A stretch of DNA of 64,000 nucleotides, taken from assembly GCA_014773175.1 (NCBI GenBank), contig VXCM01000474.1, positions 306,699 through 370,698 on the forward strand, read 5' to 3'. How positions within the stretch are numbered: the stretch's first letter is position 1; the number at the start of each line of letters is the position of its first letter. Shown in pieces: positions 14,241 through 27,768 of this stretch. Source of the DNA: Lucifuga dentata. Its lineage: Eukaryota; Chordata; Actinopteri; Ophidiiformes; Bythitidae. The position numbers and the translations under genes were made by a program. The notes beneath the pieces are model-generated. The model was not told where the DNA came from. It did not search any database and was given only the letters and a program-made list of their open reading frames with translations.

Positions 14241-15770
14241 TTAATAGTATCAAAAGTGGTTGGGTGAAGGAAAGACAGAAGGAAGGTGATCCAAAGCAGC
14301 ATTACAAGTCTAGTCACTCCAGCACTTTGAAAAACCAGATCAATACCATTTCTGTGACCAATTTTACAGTTGTACGGGTCGGTTGTCTCTGGAGTAATAA
14401 AGCTGTTTTTCACGCACAGGCTTCAGGTTTTGCTATACAGTCACTGGGGGCCATATAAAGGCAATGCATTGGATAATCCTATAGGCATGTCCACATATTG
14501 TGGTCTGCTGTTAATGAAGTCTATCACTATCGCTTTTAAGAAAATGTAAAGGTGGATCCTGAGACAAAAGTTAAATCTACATTTAAATCTCCACAGCCAG
14601 GAAAAGGAGGCAAAATAGATTATTCCTTTAATATGTCTGAAATCTTGATGTACTGATATGGATTTGACTTCACAATGTATAAAAAATTCGTACGTATTTA
14701 TTTTCTTAAACGAAGTTTAGTATCACTGTACCAGCAAAACCTATACCACACTAGATCCAGTTTGTATCAAAAAGTGGTGTCTTGTAAGCCCATGTGAGCT
14801 GGGCATGATGTATGCATGACACAATAATAAAAATTCATTCATTCATTCAATTGTGAGCAAATCAAATTAAAAGCAAACATTTGGTTCACAGTCATACGGA
14901 GAAGAACATCAGTCGCTCGATGTTTTGGTTATTCTCAGCTCAAGAAATTTATTCAAATAATTCACAAAATGCAGCTATGAGACTCTTCTGATCGCTGGAT
15001 GAATCAGGTGCCAGAATTTAATTTGATCTTAATGGACCACTGGCATCTCCGAAAGGACGGTTTTTGGAACAGATGGTTACTTTGTGCAGGGTTGGTAGCG
15101 ATCCTTCCTGCCCTCCTCTTTGCCCCGGTGTCACGCGGTTCTTTTATGGAAGTAGCTGACAGCCAATCACCAATGTCGCAGTGCAGACAACATGCTGGAG
15201 TTTGTCCTTGGAAAAGGAGGAGGTGAAGTACAACCAGACTGTGATCCAAGATGTGACAAAGCTTATGATGGTAATTTTGTGAAATTGGACAAAAAGCCTT
15301 TTAAGACAGTTGCTTCTTCATTTTCAGAGAAGCAAACCTCCCCTGGTTGGCTTTCTAATGAGGCAGCAGATGCTCTCAAGCAATTTGAAGATTTGTTAGA
15401 ATCTTGAAAGTCACACAGCTTACAAAAAATGCTTCTCCAAGATGATAATTTTGGATGTGCAACAAACAAAGAGGTGATAGAATAAGGTCTTTGCTATATT
15501 ACTTTTGCTCTGCCGCATTTGTCTCACAGGCAAACTGCAGGATCAAATCAGTTCCGTGGCACGGAGCAGAAGGACAGAGGACAGTCTGCCGTATATTTTA
15601 TTTTATTTAACTTTTAACCTGGATGATCTCTTGAGATTGAAAATATATAATACTCTCAAATAAGAAAGGAGACTTAGGCTGAACACTTTGTAAACAAAGT
15701 CAAATTTCATTAAATGTAAGAGGTGTCGATGCATTATATTAACATCAGCTACTGGATAAAACATCAGGCT

Positions 15771-16344
15771 TTAAAGGAGCACACTAGTGATTTTGCATGT
15801 TTGAGTCCAATAAATACAACCTGCATACACATTCCATGACTGCTAACCATTTTTCAAAACATACTACTGAGTGATAAATATTTGAATTGTTTTTCCTACC
15901 TTCCAGACTGCCACTGGTTTCAGTTAATTTCAAAACGCTATTAAAATGAACTTGTAGAGACTTGAAATGTGTTTGAGATATACAGCAAATCAAACATCAT
16001 TCTTATTTTTTGTCAGTTACTTAATTTAACTGGTCCAACTAGTGCAACATGGAGCTGCACAGAAGGAAACATTTGTCTCCAGAGAATAAAATCCTAGGAG
16101 AAGAAGACTTTGACTGGGAAATTGTGTCCTCTACATTACATATGTATTAGCAGGCAAAACACTGAATTTTAAAGTGGGTGTAACATCTGAACATTTGATT
16201 TAGAAAGATTAGGAGGTTTGGCAAAATAACATGAAAACTAAAATACAGTTTTATGTTTTGGAAAATTGTTGTCAGTAACGTAACATGTATGTGAGTAGTA
16301 TTTATCGGGCTTAAACACGTAAATTCACTGGTATGGTCCTTTAA
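15771..16344. mobile_element. Full-length TTAA-flanked MITE (family copy 2)
   Basis: This 566-bp element (15775-16340) lies between two TTAA tetranucleotides, 15771-15774 and 16341-16344. Its ends are inverted repeats: the left starts aggagcacactagtgatttt and the right ends with the complement of aggaccataccagtgaattt, both running on into gtttgagtccaataaatac-like sequence. There is no transposase frame. TTAA target duplication is characteristic of piggyBac-type transposases, so this looks like a non-autonomous piggyBac-like or similar TTAA-specific MITE. Related copies lie at about 14.1, 25.8, 27.1 and 28.6 kb. Confidence 0.75.
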
Positions 16345-16349
16345 TATTT

Positions 16350-18015
16350 CTACATCTGACACTCCCAGGACTTAGCAGTCCCATGGACACAGATACATTA
16401 GCTCCAACATATGAGACCCTCCGATAAATAATCCACTATTTCTCCAGGGATGGAAATGAGCACTCTTGCTTTACTAATTCTCTTCTATGAGGCCGAGTCC
16501 TGCCCAAATTGTAGCACAATTATTTTACATGAAGCAGCATAAAACCAAAATTCATAAAAACAAGAGGAATAATGTTAAAGAAACACTTAAAAGCAAGAAA
16601 ATATATTAAATCCCACAAATGATAGTGACTGATTTTAAGCACAAATGTCAAGCAGTCAAAGCTCTTGCCTCAAAACAGCAAAAGAGGCCCACTTCCAAAC
16701 ATCAAGCCTCCCATTAAGCATAAGACCCCATCATCTTACAAGATGACCTGAATACATGTTAGTTTATGAGTCATATGTAGTAATGTAATACACAATTTAC
16801 ACACTATTACATTTTTTCTATAAATAAAAAACTGAAAGTCAGAATTGAAGGACATATGCATTTCAAGAACCTACAGGAGCCAGACTGGACTCCCTCCTGC
16901 AGCTCCTGCCTGCCAGCTCCTGGGAGGAGCTGACAGGTCAGCACCTGGTGGGTCNCTCCCTCCTGCAGCTCCTGCCTGCCAGCTCCTGGGAGGAGCTGAC
17001 AGGTCAGCACCTGGTGGGTCACCACCTGCAAGCAGAGGAACAGGGGTCCTGTACAAAGTGCATGGGGCAGCAGGTGAAGGCAAAGGCCTGGGTGGAACAG
17101 ACCTTTATAGAATTTGGCACTTGTTCTCAGAACATCACTTTTCTGTGATGGAGTGCTTCACTGTGTGAGAGGTCAAGCAAAACTAGATATATTGTGTCAA
17201 TACACTGCAGAGCTCCCTTACTAGAAATTAACTATGATAATTTTTCAAGTCATGCATTGTTGTGTTAGATTTAATTACAATGTGAACATATCTAAAAGTT
17301 TCTCCCCATCTGTTCTTGGTTTGCCTAATGTAAAACACAAGACAGCAACACTTTATGTAATACAGAGAACAGCGTTTAGGCTTCACAATTTCAGCTGTGC
17401 ATCGCTGTGGACATCAACACCACAGTTTGCTGATGAGTCATTCCATATATTTATAAAACTTTGCTTCTTTTCATTGTGATCAAATCCTCTTCATGAAGCT
17501 CTCATGGCAATTCACATGGAGGCATTTTTGGCACCAAAAAGTAATCGGTTCTTCATGGCTTATCTTTAAATCATAGAGATTATTGTATCATTTTATCATG
17601 AGACAAAATGGTTTTGACATCATGCACCTATGTCTGACTGGAAAATGCCTAATTTCTCCCCCAGACATTAATGTGTGCTATAATTTTGTCTCTGTGCCTG
17701 TCTCTATTGTCTCTATTCCTCTCCATCAGCTGTATCTGTGTTTAATCTGTTTCCACCATCTTCTGCATCCATTGCCCTTCAAACAAGACCTATTCATCAA
17801 TGCATCTTTCTATCCTATTAACTCTGCTGTTATCTCTATACTCATCAGCATTATCTGTCCGTTCTATTTGGCCAAAAATGTCTTCAATGACTTTCTTCTA
17901 CAGACTTTACCCTTTCCTTTCATTCAAGCTCTGACTTACACAAAAACTGAAAATTGCCTGAAATGCCAACCAGATCTTTAAGGCGATCGATAAAGATAGC
18001 ACGACTCACTAAGCA
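16350..18015. other. Non-coding span including a false duplication
   Basis: No gene is recognised. Two identical 65-bp copies (16890-16954 and 16956-17020) flank a single N at 16955 and are best read as an assembly artefact. The plus-strand open frame at 17583-17981 is hydrophobic and low in information, with no homology I can name. Confidence 0.5.
16890..17020. repeat. 65-bp duplication across a single N (probable assembly artefact)
   Basis: Bases 16890-16954 are repeated exactly at 16956-17020 with one N between them. The same structure recurs at six other N positions in the window. It is most simply an unmerged overlap of two contigs, so the true genome probably has one copy. Confidence 0.85.
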
Positions 18016-18300
18016 TTAAATCACAGCTTTCTCTAAGACACTGGGGAAAATGCTCGGAGGTGTGTCAAGAGACTGGACGAGCGCAAATGTAAAATATGAT
18101 GGTTCTGAGCCAATGTTAGGAGAGCTATTTATGACAGAGAAAGCGCTGGGGCAAACTGAATCCAAGACTACTTTCAATAGTTCTGTGGTGACAATATCTA
18201 GGGCACAGACAGAGGAATTTGTAGGATCTGGATCACATTCCCCAGAGGAACGGTTGGGAATGGTGCTAGATGGGGTATGAACAACTTTGTTAAAGGTATT
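18016..18300 (-). pseudogene. Fragment of a LINE reverse transcriptase
   Basis: Minus-strand translation gives a TTELLKVVLDSVCPSAFSVI block, then INSSPNIGSEPSYFTFALVQ, then SVLEKAVI. This matches the order of the fish non-LTR retrotransposon reverse-transcriptase segment just before the SKILEK motif (P-T-x-L-L-K, then I-N-S-S-L, then C-F-K-x-A-V-V-x-P-L, then L-E-K). It has diverged residues and no flanking reverse-transcriptase domain, so it is a short dead fragment. The clade (Rex1/L2/CR1-like) is a guess. Confidence 0.7.
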
Positions 18301-19600
18301 TGGAGAAATATCTATAGTTTCAGAAACTTCAGTATCTCTACTGGATACATGATTTCTCCAGCTAATTGCCCACCAGTGCTCTATTCTCTCCCAGACCAAC
18401 AGAGTGGCATGTTGATCTTTATTTATGATTTCATTGTTGGCTACATAAACACTGAAAAGGGTGTTTGAACAATTAGGTCAAGAGATGTTTGTCTTAGTTA
18501 AATTTGAGAAAGATTGATATGGAAAAATGATTAATTTCCCAAATCCTGACCTAATAAGACATTCAAGTTTTCTTTCAGCTCTACAGCAGATAGTCCCTGC
18601 TAATGACGTGACATCTAAATAATTCATTTGTCAGATCCGCTCATTGGTTACAGAGAAGCAGAAGGTAAATGTTGCTTAATGCTACCGAAAACCTCATCAG
18701 GGAGATGTTAACACATCAATAATCTGCACGGTTATTTCCCATGTGTGATGTCCTCCAAGTCGGAATCACATTGGACTGATTTTTGTATTCCATGTAGCTA
18801 AGTCATCATCTAACAGACACCCAATTTCATGGAAATTAAAGGATTGCTGCCTTTTGAAATGTAAACTGGGTATGCAGATTTGGGATGACTCAAAATCTGT
18901 CTGCCTAGTTGACACAGAGTGAAATAAGCTTTTCATGACCCGTTACGTCTGTGCCAGTTGTCGACTTCAGACTCATTAAGCATCGGACGCAACTCCAGGA
19001 CAGTTTTATTGGGGAGGAAAGAGCACCATAATCACTGCTTAGTAAAACAAGTGACAGGCTTCAAATGGTTTTCTTTGGCCACAGCTGACAGGTAAAGCCT
19101 GGGAAGGAATAATTATTGAATGTAGATATAAATGCAGTATTTTTCTCCACTCACACTGAGACACAGGAAACACAATTCCACTGCTGCAGGTAATTATGAA
19201 TGTTACCGCCATATACACAACAAAATGCGCTATGCTGTCACAAAAATCCTGGACTGTCATGGTTCCTCATATTAATCAAAGATAAAGTGCATCTCAAAAA
19301 TTATTTAATGCAATGCGTCTATGTCTCAGTGTGGATTGTCTCTATAATGAGTTTATCTGCCTCAGTGTGCCTGCTGTGAATAACAGTTATTCACGTATTT
19401 GAGCAGTTTTTGTGTTTACAGCAGACAGCATCTTCAACTCGGCAAAAAATAAATAAATTATAGTTTTATTTCAGAACTAATTTAACGATGCCTACAGTTT
19501 ATGAATGAATTTTTGTTTGTGGTCTATCTGAAGTTGTTCTTGCTATTGTTAAAGCATTATGGATGCATATGTTACCTACCTATGCTATATGGGCAAGATG
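18301..19600. other. Non-coding span, nothing recognised
   Basis: AT-rich sequence with no supported exon, RNA gene or transposon. Confidence 0.45.
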
Positions 19601-19602
19601 TG

Positions 19603-19743
19603 TCCTATCTATCTATCTATCTATCTATCTATCTCAAGATGCTTTAAGTTAGCATTTGGTAAACTATTTCCCAGTNCTATCTATCTATCTATCTATCTAT
19701 CTCAAGATGCTTTAAGTTAGCATTTGGTAAACTATTTCCCAGT
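19603..19743. repeat. (CTAT)n microsatellite inside a false 67-bp duplication
   Basis: A CTAT tetranucleotide run plus its unique flank (19609-19675) is repeated at 19677-19743 around the N at 19676. The flank ends in ...atttcccagt in both copies. As at the other N positions, this looks like an unmerged contig overlap. Confidence 0.85.
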
Positions 19744-19773
19744 TCCTTAAATATTTATGTATCATTCCTTCTA

Positions 19774-20335
19774 TTCCATCCATTTTCAAACACTTATGCA
19801 GGTCCAGATGTCCCTCTCCCTAGCTATGTCCTCCCACTCTCCCTGAGGGATCCTAAGACAATCCCAGGCCAGATGGGAAACATAAACCCTCAAGCGTATT
19901 CTGTGCTTTCCCTGTGGTCTCCTCCCAGGTGAGCATGGAATACCTCCCTAGGGAGCCTGCACCACCTCAACTGGCTCCTTTCAATGAGAAGGAGCAGGGG
20001 TTCTACTTTGAGGTCCCTCCTGATGTCCAAGCTCCTCACTCTGTCCCTAAGTGTGAGCCCCTGTGAAGGAAACTCACTTCAGCTGCTTGTATCCATGATC
20101 TCATTCCTTTGTTCACTACCCAGGGCTCATGATGATAAATGAAGTTTGGAATGTAGATGAACTGGGAAATGAGAGCTTCGCCTTCAGGCTCAGTTATCTC
20201 TTTACCACGAGAGTCCAGCTCATTGATCTCACCTCCATCCTACACTCTTCTCATGAACAAGACACTGAGATATGTGAACTCCTTCACTTGGGGCAGCAAA
20301 TCACACTACCCACCTGCAGGGGACAGTCCATCATT
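19774..20335 (-). mobile_element. Non-LTR retrotransposon fragment (3' coding part, antisense to the plus strand)
   Basis: The sequence follows a very widespread fish LINE. Recognisable plus-strand landmarks, in order, are ccatccattttc..cacttatgcagg, gatcc..acaatcccaggccag, cctcccaggtgagcatgg, cacctcaactggctcctttc, tgtgaaggaaactcacttc, tgtatccatgatctcattc and gaactccttcacttggggca. The coding sense is the minus strand. It is full of stops and has no complete domain. I name it as a LINE but not to clade. Confidence 0.75.
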
Positions 20336-21789
20336 TTCCATCAGAGTACCAGACCTCAGATTTAGACCTTAGATTTGGGAGAAGGGGTTCTAGCTAGTAC
20401 CTATATATATATTTTTTGTTTATGCAATTAGTGACTCAGAATGATAAAGAAGTTACCTCATGAATGACGTGAGCAATCTATTAAGTTGTACATCCTGTAA
20501 CAGTCACAGAGCGTCATCGTGGCACTTGATATTCATCTCATGTTTTCTTGCTTCCTTCCAGTGAGTGAAGAAACCAAACCAGACATTTACTATGTGCACT
20601 CAGCAGAGATATCTTTAAAACATTTGAAATAACAAAGGCCAGAGTTTTGTCAAGCAAACAATAAAAAGCCATTTCATTAATAAAGTTTGGAAAATGAGAT
20701 GTGTGGATGCTTTAAGCAAACAGCTACAGTAGATAGCTGAATTTGATTATGGTTAGGACAGGAACACTTAAGATTGATCACCAGCAGGAAAGACCTTGAC
20801 CTTAGTGACTTCTAGGAGTCAAGGTCTGGAAATGACCCAAAGATGTATGATGACAATTCCCTATGGATTAACACACTGTAGCAATAAATTAATCACCCTC
20901 CCTCTTTTATGTCAAAAAGAGCAGTAGGAATGTCAAAAGAAATGTCTCTGTAGCTCTCAGGGTATCCCAAAAATGGGTCAGGTAAAAGCTCTCTCTTTAC
21001 TAATGAAGTCCCTCTGCACTGTCTCACACCTGCACAGTTTTAATTACCACAGTGAAAAAGGATGGGAATTCCCGGCAGCGATGTGCTGCAGGTCCGGCCA
21101 TCAGACACGGGTGAAGCAGATGCAGCAGTGTGATGCTGTTACACTACATCATGGACAAGATTGAATGCATCCACCAATTCTATTACTTCGAATAAGCTGG
21201 GGTTTCAGATTTAACACTTATTTCTATGAAGCTTACTTTACACATTTCCTGTTTAATCTCTGTTAGACACTGCAGTTTCATTTATGCATTTATGCATGAG
21301 TGAGTTCCTTCATTTGTTTCAAGGCCAAGAGAGTTCATTTACTGTTTCAGGAACTAAGGAAATCCAAAGTTTTGGAGTAAAATTCTGCTCTAATTACATT
21401 TTGTAGCTTTTATGCTATTTGTAAGAAAACCCACATATCTCTGCTGTGCTTCTTTTTAGGTTTAACTTCTAAATAAGCAGATAATCTGCCTTCATTAATG
21501 TTTGTTTGAGACAGTTTGTTTGTTTAATCTAAAATATCAATACTAGAGGATACCAAGGTTAATACTTTTGTTTATATAATAGCATGCTCAAGCTAGTGAA
21601 GAAAAATCAAAGCTATTTTCCCACGGAACATGTTGCAGTACATTTTACACAGAAATTTTGCAACTGCTGGAGTACATTTCTCATAGTCATACCCTTACTT
21701 GTACTTTTCCAGCCCTTATGAGCCTAGATCTGTACCATTTGGTACTAGTTATTTGAATTTTTAAGGTAGACATTTGCAGAAAAGGTACT

Positions 21790-21975
21790 CTGTCCTGCTA
21801 TACCTAGCCCTGATTAGCTAAATCAGGTATGTTTAGCCAATCGAGAGGTGAAGCACCAGCTCTTGAAGTGAACACAACTCATTCAGCTAATCAGGGGTGG
21901 TAGAGAGGGAGAAATGGAAAATATGCAATGCTGGGGTCCCTGAGGGGCTAGGATTGAGAACCACTGCTGCAGTGT
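21790..21975. mobile_element. hAT-like MITE fragment
   Basis: It starts around ccctgattagctaaatcagg, runs through attcagctaatcaggggtgg and ends ggattgagaaccactgctg. The terminal GAGAACCACTG motif and the interior resemble a common fish short hAT-type repeat. No coding sequence. Confidence 0.55.
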
Positions 21976-24900
21976 ATCTGGGTCTATATCTAAAAGGGGT
22001 GCAGTCCCAGTGGCATGCAATATACCCCAAAAGGCTTAATTCTGCTTTCTTTCTCAATGTTCTGAAGCTCAGAGCAATGTTGACAACATGCTCATTTTTG
22101 CTTTCCACAGCAAACAACGTTTGCTATAGAAAGACATTCCAGTCATTCAACATGCACAGTGTAATGACCCCAATTCAGGAATCCTTTAGCTGTGCAGCTC
22201 TTGTAAAGCATTATGAATGGATTACTTAGTTTGTGTGCAGTGTAGCTACAGATTTTGCTGCTCTGCGATGCAGAGTTTGCTCAAATAATTCAATAATATT
22301 GAGCTGAGTATTTATTTAGCACCTCCCTCCTCCTTTATCTGCTTATTGTCCCTGCTCTCTCACGGGTCTCTTATCTCCAGAACACGCCTCTGGACAAGAA
22401 CTGTCCCTGATACGACACTGGCTATTGAGGCCCATGAGGGGAATCACATACTTTGCCAGAATGGTCTAAAAGATTATTTGGTTGTGCATGAGGTTACAGA
22501 TTCTGTCTAGCTAATATTGTAACTTTTCTGATACTGTATGGATTCTTTCAGGGTTTATTTCAGAGAGTACAGCCTGCTTGGGTCCTATAGACACAAATAT
22601 AACCAAATTGCCCTTTGAGTTTTAGTGCATATACTTTATTTTGCATTATACTCATCCACTTATGATCAGGCTCGTTGCTGCAAGATCTGTTATATTTTGG
22701 TGTTGTGATATCAGCAAACATCAGGACTTTATCATTCATGATTAAAGATGCAATAACTAATATTTGCTAGGGTTTAAGGATAATTGTGGTGCATATGAAA
22801 ATGGCAGCATTTTTATTATTTTGATGTGATCTGCTCCTTTAAGAAGTCAATTCGAGATTCTATTTAAAAATTTAAAAAAAAATTTAAAAAAAATATAATA
22901 AATGAATAAAATAAATAAATAAATAACAGTAACAATAAATGAAAAATGGGGATGATGTCTCAAGATGTAGCAGTGAAATTAGAAAGAAAGTTTTACCCAT
23001 AAATTAAATATTCCACTTATCAATAAAGAGATATCTTTAGTGTGTGTATCTACATTCCTTATCTTTGGAAAATAACTTCAGATATCTTTCATTACCATCA
23101 AGCCTGTTTCCAAGCTGTGCCAATGGTGTGTTTCTTTCCTAATCAACCTCAAATCTTATTTCACTGTCATTGAATTAAGAGCCAATTTTAGACCATGAGA
23201 GTGTTATATGGGAGAGAAACCTTTCTTAATCCAGGCATGCAATTCTATGAATAACAATGGCAGAGCTCCATTCTGGATAAACCATTACATTTGTCTATCT
23301 CTGATTTTCTTTGTTTCTCATTATTTTCTCTTCCTGCTTTTCCTGTCTTCATATTTGCTTCCCTTATCTCCATGTCTATCGTATCCTAACTTTAGGATGT
23401 NCTGCTTTTCCTGTCTTCATATTTGCTTCCCTTATCTCCATGTCTATCGTATCCTAACTTTAGGATGTATTCTCCCCATACTGCGTTTGCAATTAAGATG
23501 TGGAATTCTTCTATTGAAGTAGGAAGATTTATGCGCAGACAGCAGCTGTCTGATTTAGATATATCAGGGCTATTAAAACACCTCTCATGGATAGCCTGAT
23601 CTTTCAGTGCAATTGCCATATTAATCTCCTCTATGCACATGTGCCTGTTGACCACACGGTACACACCTTGCATAGGGAGATTAGTTTTCAGGAGTGGCTG
23701 CTCTTGCGATCTAATAGATTGCGTATTGTAATCTCATAGATTGCGTATGTGTAGCAGGATTTGTTCTGAGTGGTGTTTTGTGAAAATCAGGACAAGGTGA
23801 CAAACAGATATTGCTACTTGAGGTCATTTTAGTCATTGTCTCCTCACTGAGACCAAGATGCTGAATGTTGAATTAAGCAACGCTTACAGTCGGCCTCCTG
23901 TTAAGTTCTATATAGAAGTGTCAATCATTATTTAACTATATGAAAGGGATCAACAGAAAACAGAGAAAATATGTGTATAAGTAGAATAAAACTTTCATTT
24001 TTCTTTTTCTATTGATCTGTCTGTCCTCAAACCTACACTATAAAAAATAATGTGTTTCCTCAATACAAGAAAATCAGCGCAGCAATTTGTGTCACATTTT
24101 TTGCATTGTGCTAACATCTGGTAAAATGTACATTTAATGTATATTTAACCACAATATCAAGGCAAACAGAGAGCCTCAGTGAGTGTGAGTGTGGAAATGG
24201 ATGGAAATAATGTCAGTCTTACTGCGTTCATTGGCAGCGTTCTTGAGGGAAAATCCCAGGCACTGAATTAGTCTGGCCAACAAAGCGCTGCTAATTCTAA
24301 TGACAATGAAAATTCTTTTGTTTCTCCCCAAGTCACACTTCTCAGGCTTTGCCTTTACCTGAAGGAATTCTTCACCTTGAGAAAAATGTCAGATCCTTCA
24401 TGATTCACATATGAGCCATTAGGAGACTTGCTGGAGCTTGCAACCTGAGTTACACGCTAAATGCAGAACTCGATCTGCATGCACATAGTGGTTTCCCCCA
24501 CTGAACACTTTTACAGACATTTTCACAGACTTTTCGTTTTGGAACACTAAATACATAAACTGAATGCCACAGTTTGGAAAGCACTGTCAGCACTGAGAAA
24601 ATCCCCCGGTTGCCTGTTTGGCTGAGCAGTAAAAAGAGCAAAACAACACAAATAATAAACCACCAGCTGTGTGTTTTCCTGTATTTACTTTGCTTTAAAT
24701 GCGAAAAACCATGAGAGAGATCAGACGTTGCTGGCCGCAGCCTGAAATTATCTGATCTTTTACGACTAAAAATCACATTATTGTGCTTACATAGAGCTTG
24801 TAGACCTGTCACATAATATCACATCATGATTCTCTCACAATCTAAAACTATAAATAATTTTAATCAGTGTTTTTCCTATCTACAAATACAGGCCCTTTGC

Positions 24901-25700
24901 ACTTTTGAATTAATAGATAAAGAGCTGTACTTTTTTTTTTGCTTGCTGATCTTGTTTCTCTGAACAGAAATGCAGCTGGTATTGTGCAAAAGACACAACA
25001 AGCTCTGATTTCTGAACAGGAGCAACTTTATTTCGGTGTTTGAACCAAATTGTTACATCACATCAGGGAGCTTCTATGAAAGGGCTGGCAGCTTGGCAGA
25101 CATGAAAGAAACCTTAGAATTAACATGGTCTAAATGAATAAAGCCGCATAGTAACACTGAAAAATTTAAAGTTTTTTTGATCACATTAAAAGGTAACTTT
25201 GGTCGGAGTATGTATGCAAAAACTGTGGCAGAGATCCAAATTCATTTATATATTTACAGTATATGCCTTGCCTGATTTATGCTGCCTTTTGATTAAACCA
25301 TTGTCCGAGCTGAAAGGCCCTTAGGAAGATATGAAGCTGCTTCTTGATCAAAACTGCATGAAGGTGGCACCACAGATGTCATGACATTTGGATTCTCTTT
25401 AAAGCTTCTTCTGACAACGTCGGACAGCCAGGCAGCAGAGAGCTGTGATGCAGGACTGCCAGTTTGGATTTCAGATGTCACGTGTCAAGTGTTGGAGTGC
25501 AACACAGTGATTGATTACACCATTCCTACCACTTTATGGATCTACTGCCAGTGTCACAGACTGTGACTGAATGATAATGACCCTGATAAACAATTAAAGT
25601 CTGTTTTTGCAGCAAGAACAAAACAGAAGTCAAACAGCAATGACAACTAAGGTTGTTCAATGAGTACGTTGAAGTCATTAGGACTCTATCTGAAGTGCTC
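21976..25700. other. Non-coding span
   Basis: No gene is recognised. It contains an A/AAT-rich stretch near 22862-22925 and a false 67-bp duplication around the N at 23401 (23334-23400 and 23402-23468). Small frames such as 24450-24812 have no motif. Confidence 0.45.
23334..23468. repeat. 67-bp duplication across a single N (probable assembly artefact)
   Basis: Bases 23334-23400 and 23402-23468 are identical and separated only by N at 23401. Interpret as one genomic copy. Confidence 0.85.
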
Positions 25701-25749
25701 ATTAATCTCAGTTTTTACTTCAAAAATCCAGGATTAATCCTTTATATAT

Positions 25750-26226
25750 AGTATACTACTGGTTTTTGAGTTGTTTCTCCTATCTTCCAGGCAGCCATCG
25801 GTTTCAGTTAATTCCAGTACTCTAAACCAACTCTGTAGAGACTTGAAACATGCTTTATGTAATCCATCACAACAAACAAATGCTATTATTTTTTCTTAAC
25901 TGATCTAACAAAGAGTTATGTATATGAAAATGTATGTCTCCATCAGGGAATACTGTTCCAAAAGTCAACACTTTTACCAGAGAAATTAAAATGATTGTAC
26001 CTTCTACAATTGTGCGTAACTGTTAGCAGCTAAAACATTAAATTTGAAGGTCACTATATCACCAGAAGATTTGATCTTGAAAGATTAGAGGATTAGGCAA
26101 AAAAAAAAAAAAAAAAAAAAGACAAAAAAACTACAGTTTTAATTGTTGGAAAATAATTGTGGTAATGGCATGCAGGCTGTATTTATTGGGATCAAATATG
26201 CAAAACCACTGGAAGGTCTTTTAAGG
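25750..26226. mobile_element. TTAA MITE (family copy 3, left end degraded)
   Basis: It shares the interior (gtttcagttaattcc, gtagagacttgaaa, gaaagattag) with the element at 15775-16340. It ends ccactggaaggtctt close to TTAA at 26223-26226. A poly-A insertion sits at about 26099-26120. The left terminus is not clear. Confidence 0.65.
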
Positions 26227-27137
26227 AACACTGGTGCATAATTACAAGCTTGTTTGTGTTTTCTCTTAATTTTCCCCTCAATTCCTATTACCAGAAGCAT
26301 AGTTTGACCTGTCCTTGCAGCTAAATTACCTTGTTAACTATAAATTGTATTGAACAGTGTATCTGGATGCAGGAAAGATATTAGCTTTGGGTGTGCTGGG
26401 TCATAAAACCTTGTTGAAAATAGGTTTTATCAACCTGTTCCCTTGAAAAATTCAGATTTTTCTGTCACCCTTTGTTTCACTTAGGCTACCTGAATGTGAT
26501 CACCAAGAACAAGTGTTCTTTCTGTGTAATTTTCGGTGTTATTTTCATTCTATTACACACAGGTTTTTCCTTCTGACAAGGCTCTGCAGACTTAGTAGTT
26601 GAAGCCTGATGACTTCACCCACTGCAAAGACATCATTTCATTTAGCCCCCAAAAGAATTGCTCTCACAGGAGCGGATCACCACTCTAGTAGTGGGTGAAC
26701 AGCTTACACTTCCTGTCAAGCTTGATTGATTGTCACCATGCAGAAGAATCACCCAGAACCCCCACCACAATCTCATCCATCCAGTTTCAGAATGGTTGCG
26801 GGCAAACTATCTGACAGATGCTTTAACCTTTATAGCCTTGCCTCTACAGAATCTGGTTTACTTTAAAATCTAGTGGAAATCCCAAAGTTTCCAAAAATAC
26901 CAAGTCAATAGATTTTTTTACTTCTTCATTTTTTTGGACTTAAGATTTTATTATTGGATCACAGCTCAGTTGCTGTTTTCTATCTTCATCTACTGCTACT
27001 CTTGTTTACCTGCTTCTTTCCTCCTATATTTGCTCCTATATTTGCTCCTATTGCACGTCATCATTTGACAAGAAGGGATCTCTTTTTGAATTGCCTCTGC
27101 TGAGGTTTCTTCCATTTCTCCCTTATGTTCTATGCTT

Positions 27138-27768
27138 TAAAGGACTATACTGGTGATTATGCATGTTTAAGTCCAATAAATGCTGTCACATTATACATAA
27201 TACTGTCACATAAACACTGTCATGTTACTACCAACCATTTTACAAAATATAAAACCATTTTAGTTTTCGTGTTATTTTGTCAAATCCCATAAGCTTACAA
27301 AATCAAATGTTCAGGTGATTCACCCATCATAAAATTCAATTTATCACCTGCTAACACTTCTGCACACTTGCAGAAGGCAACGTCATTTAAATTTCTCAGT
27401 AAAAGCAATCTTCTTCTGGGACTACATTCCCTGGTGGAGACACACATTTTCTTCTTTGTAGAGCTTCCATATTGAATCCGAGTTGAAATGCTAAAATTAT
27501 GTTACTTTTGACCAAAAAGTTTATACATATTTTGTAATGGATTACCTTTCTCAAGCAGGTTTCAAGTCTTTACACATTGATTTTTATAGCATATTGGAAT
27601 TAACTCAAACCCAGTGGCCGTCTGGAACACAGGGCAAAAAAAAAAAAAAAAAAANAAAAAAAAAAAAAAAAAATCAAAAATTTACAGCTCCAGCAAATGG
27701 TTCATAGTAATGTAACATGTTGTATTTATTGAGCTCAAACATGGTAAATCAAAGTTTTGGTCTTTTAA
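27138..27768. mobile_element. Full-length TTAA MITE (family copy 4)
   Basis: The element runs 27142-27764 between TTAA at 27138-27141 and TTAA at 27765-27768. The left end aggactatactggtgattat is inverted at the right end (complement of ..gtaaatcaaagttttggtctt). A poly-A tract with an N at 27655 lies inside. It has no transposase and is about the same size as the copy at 15775. Confidence 0.75.

Noticed and set aside
16890..17020. Apparent tandem direct repeats that could suggest a CRISPR-like or satellite array
   Set aside because: Only two exact copies flanked by a single N, a pattern repeated at other N sites; assembly artefact in a vertebrate genome.
17583..17981. 132-codon plus-strand open frame
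   Set aside because: Pyrimidine-rich sequence gives Ile/Leu/Pro/Phe-rich translation with no family resemblance.
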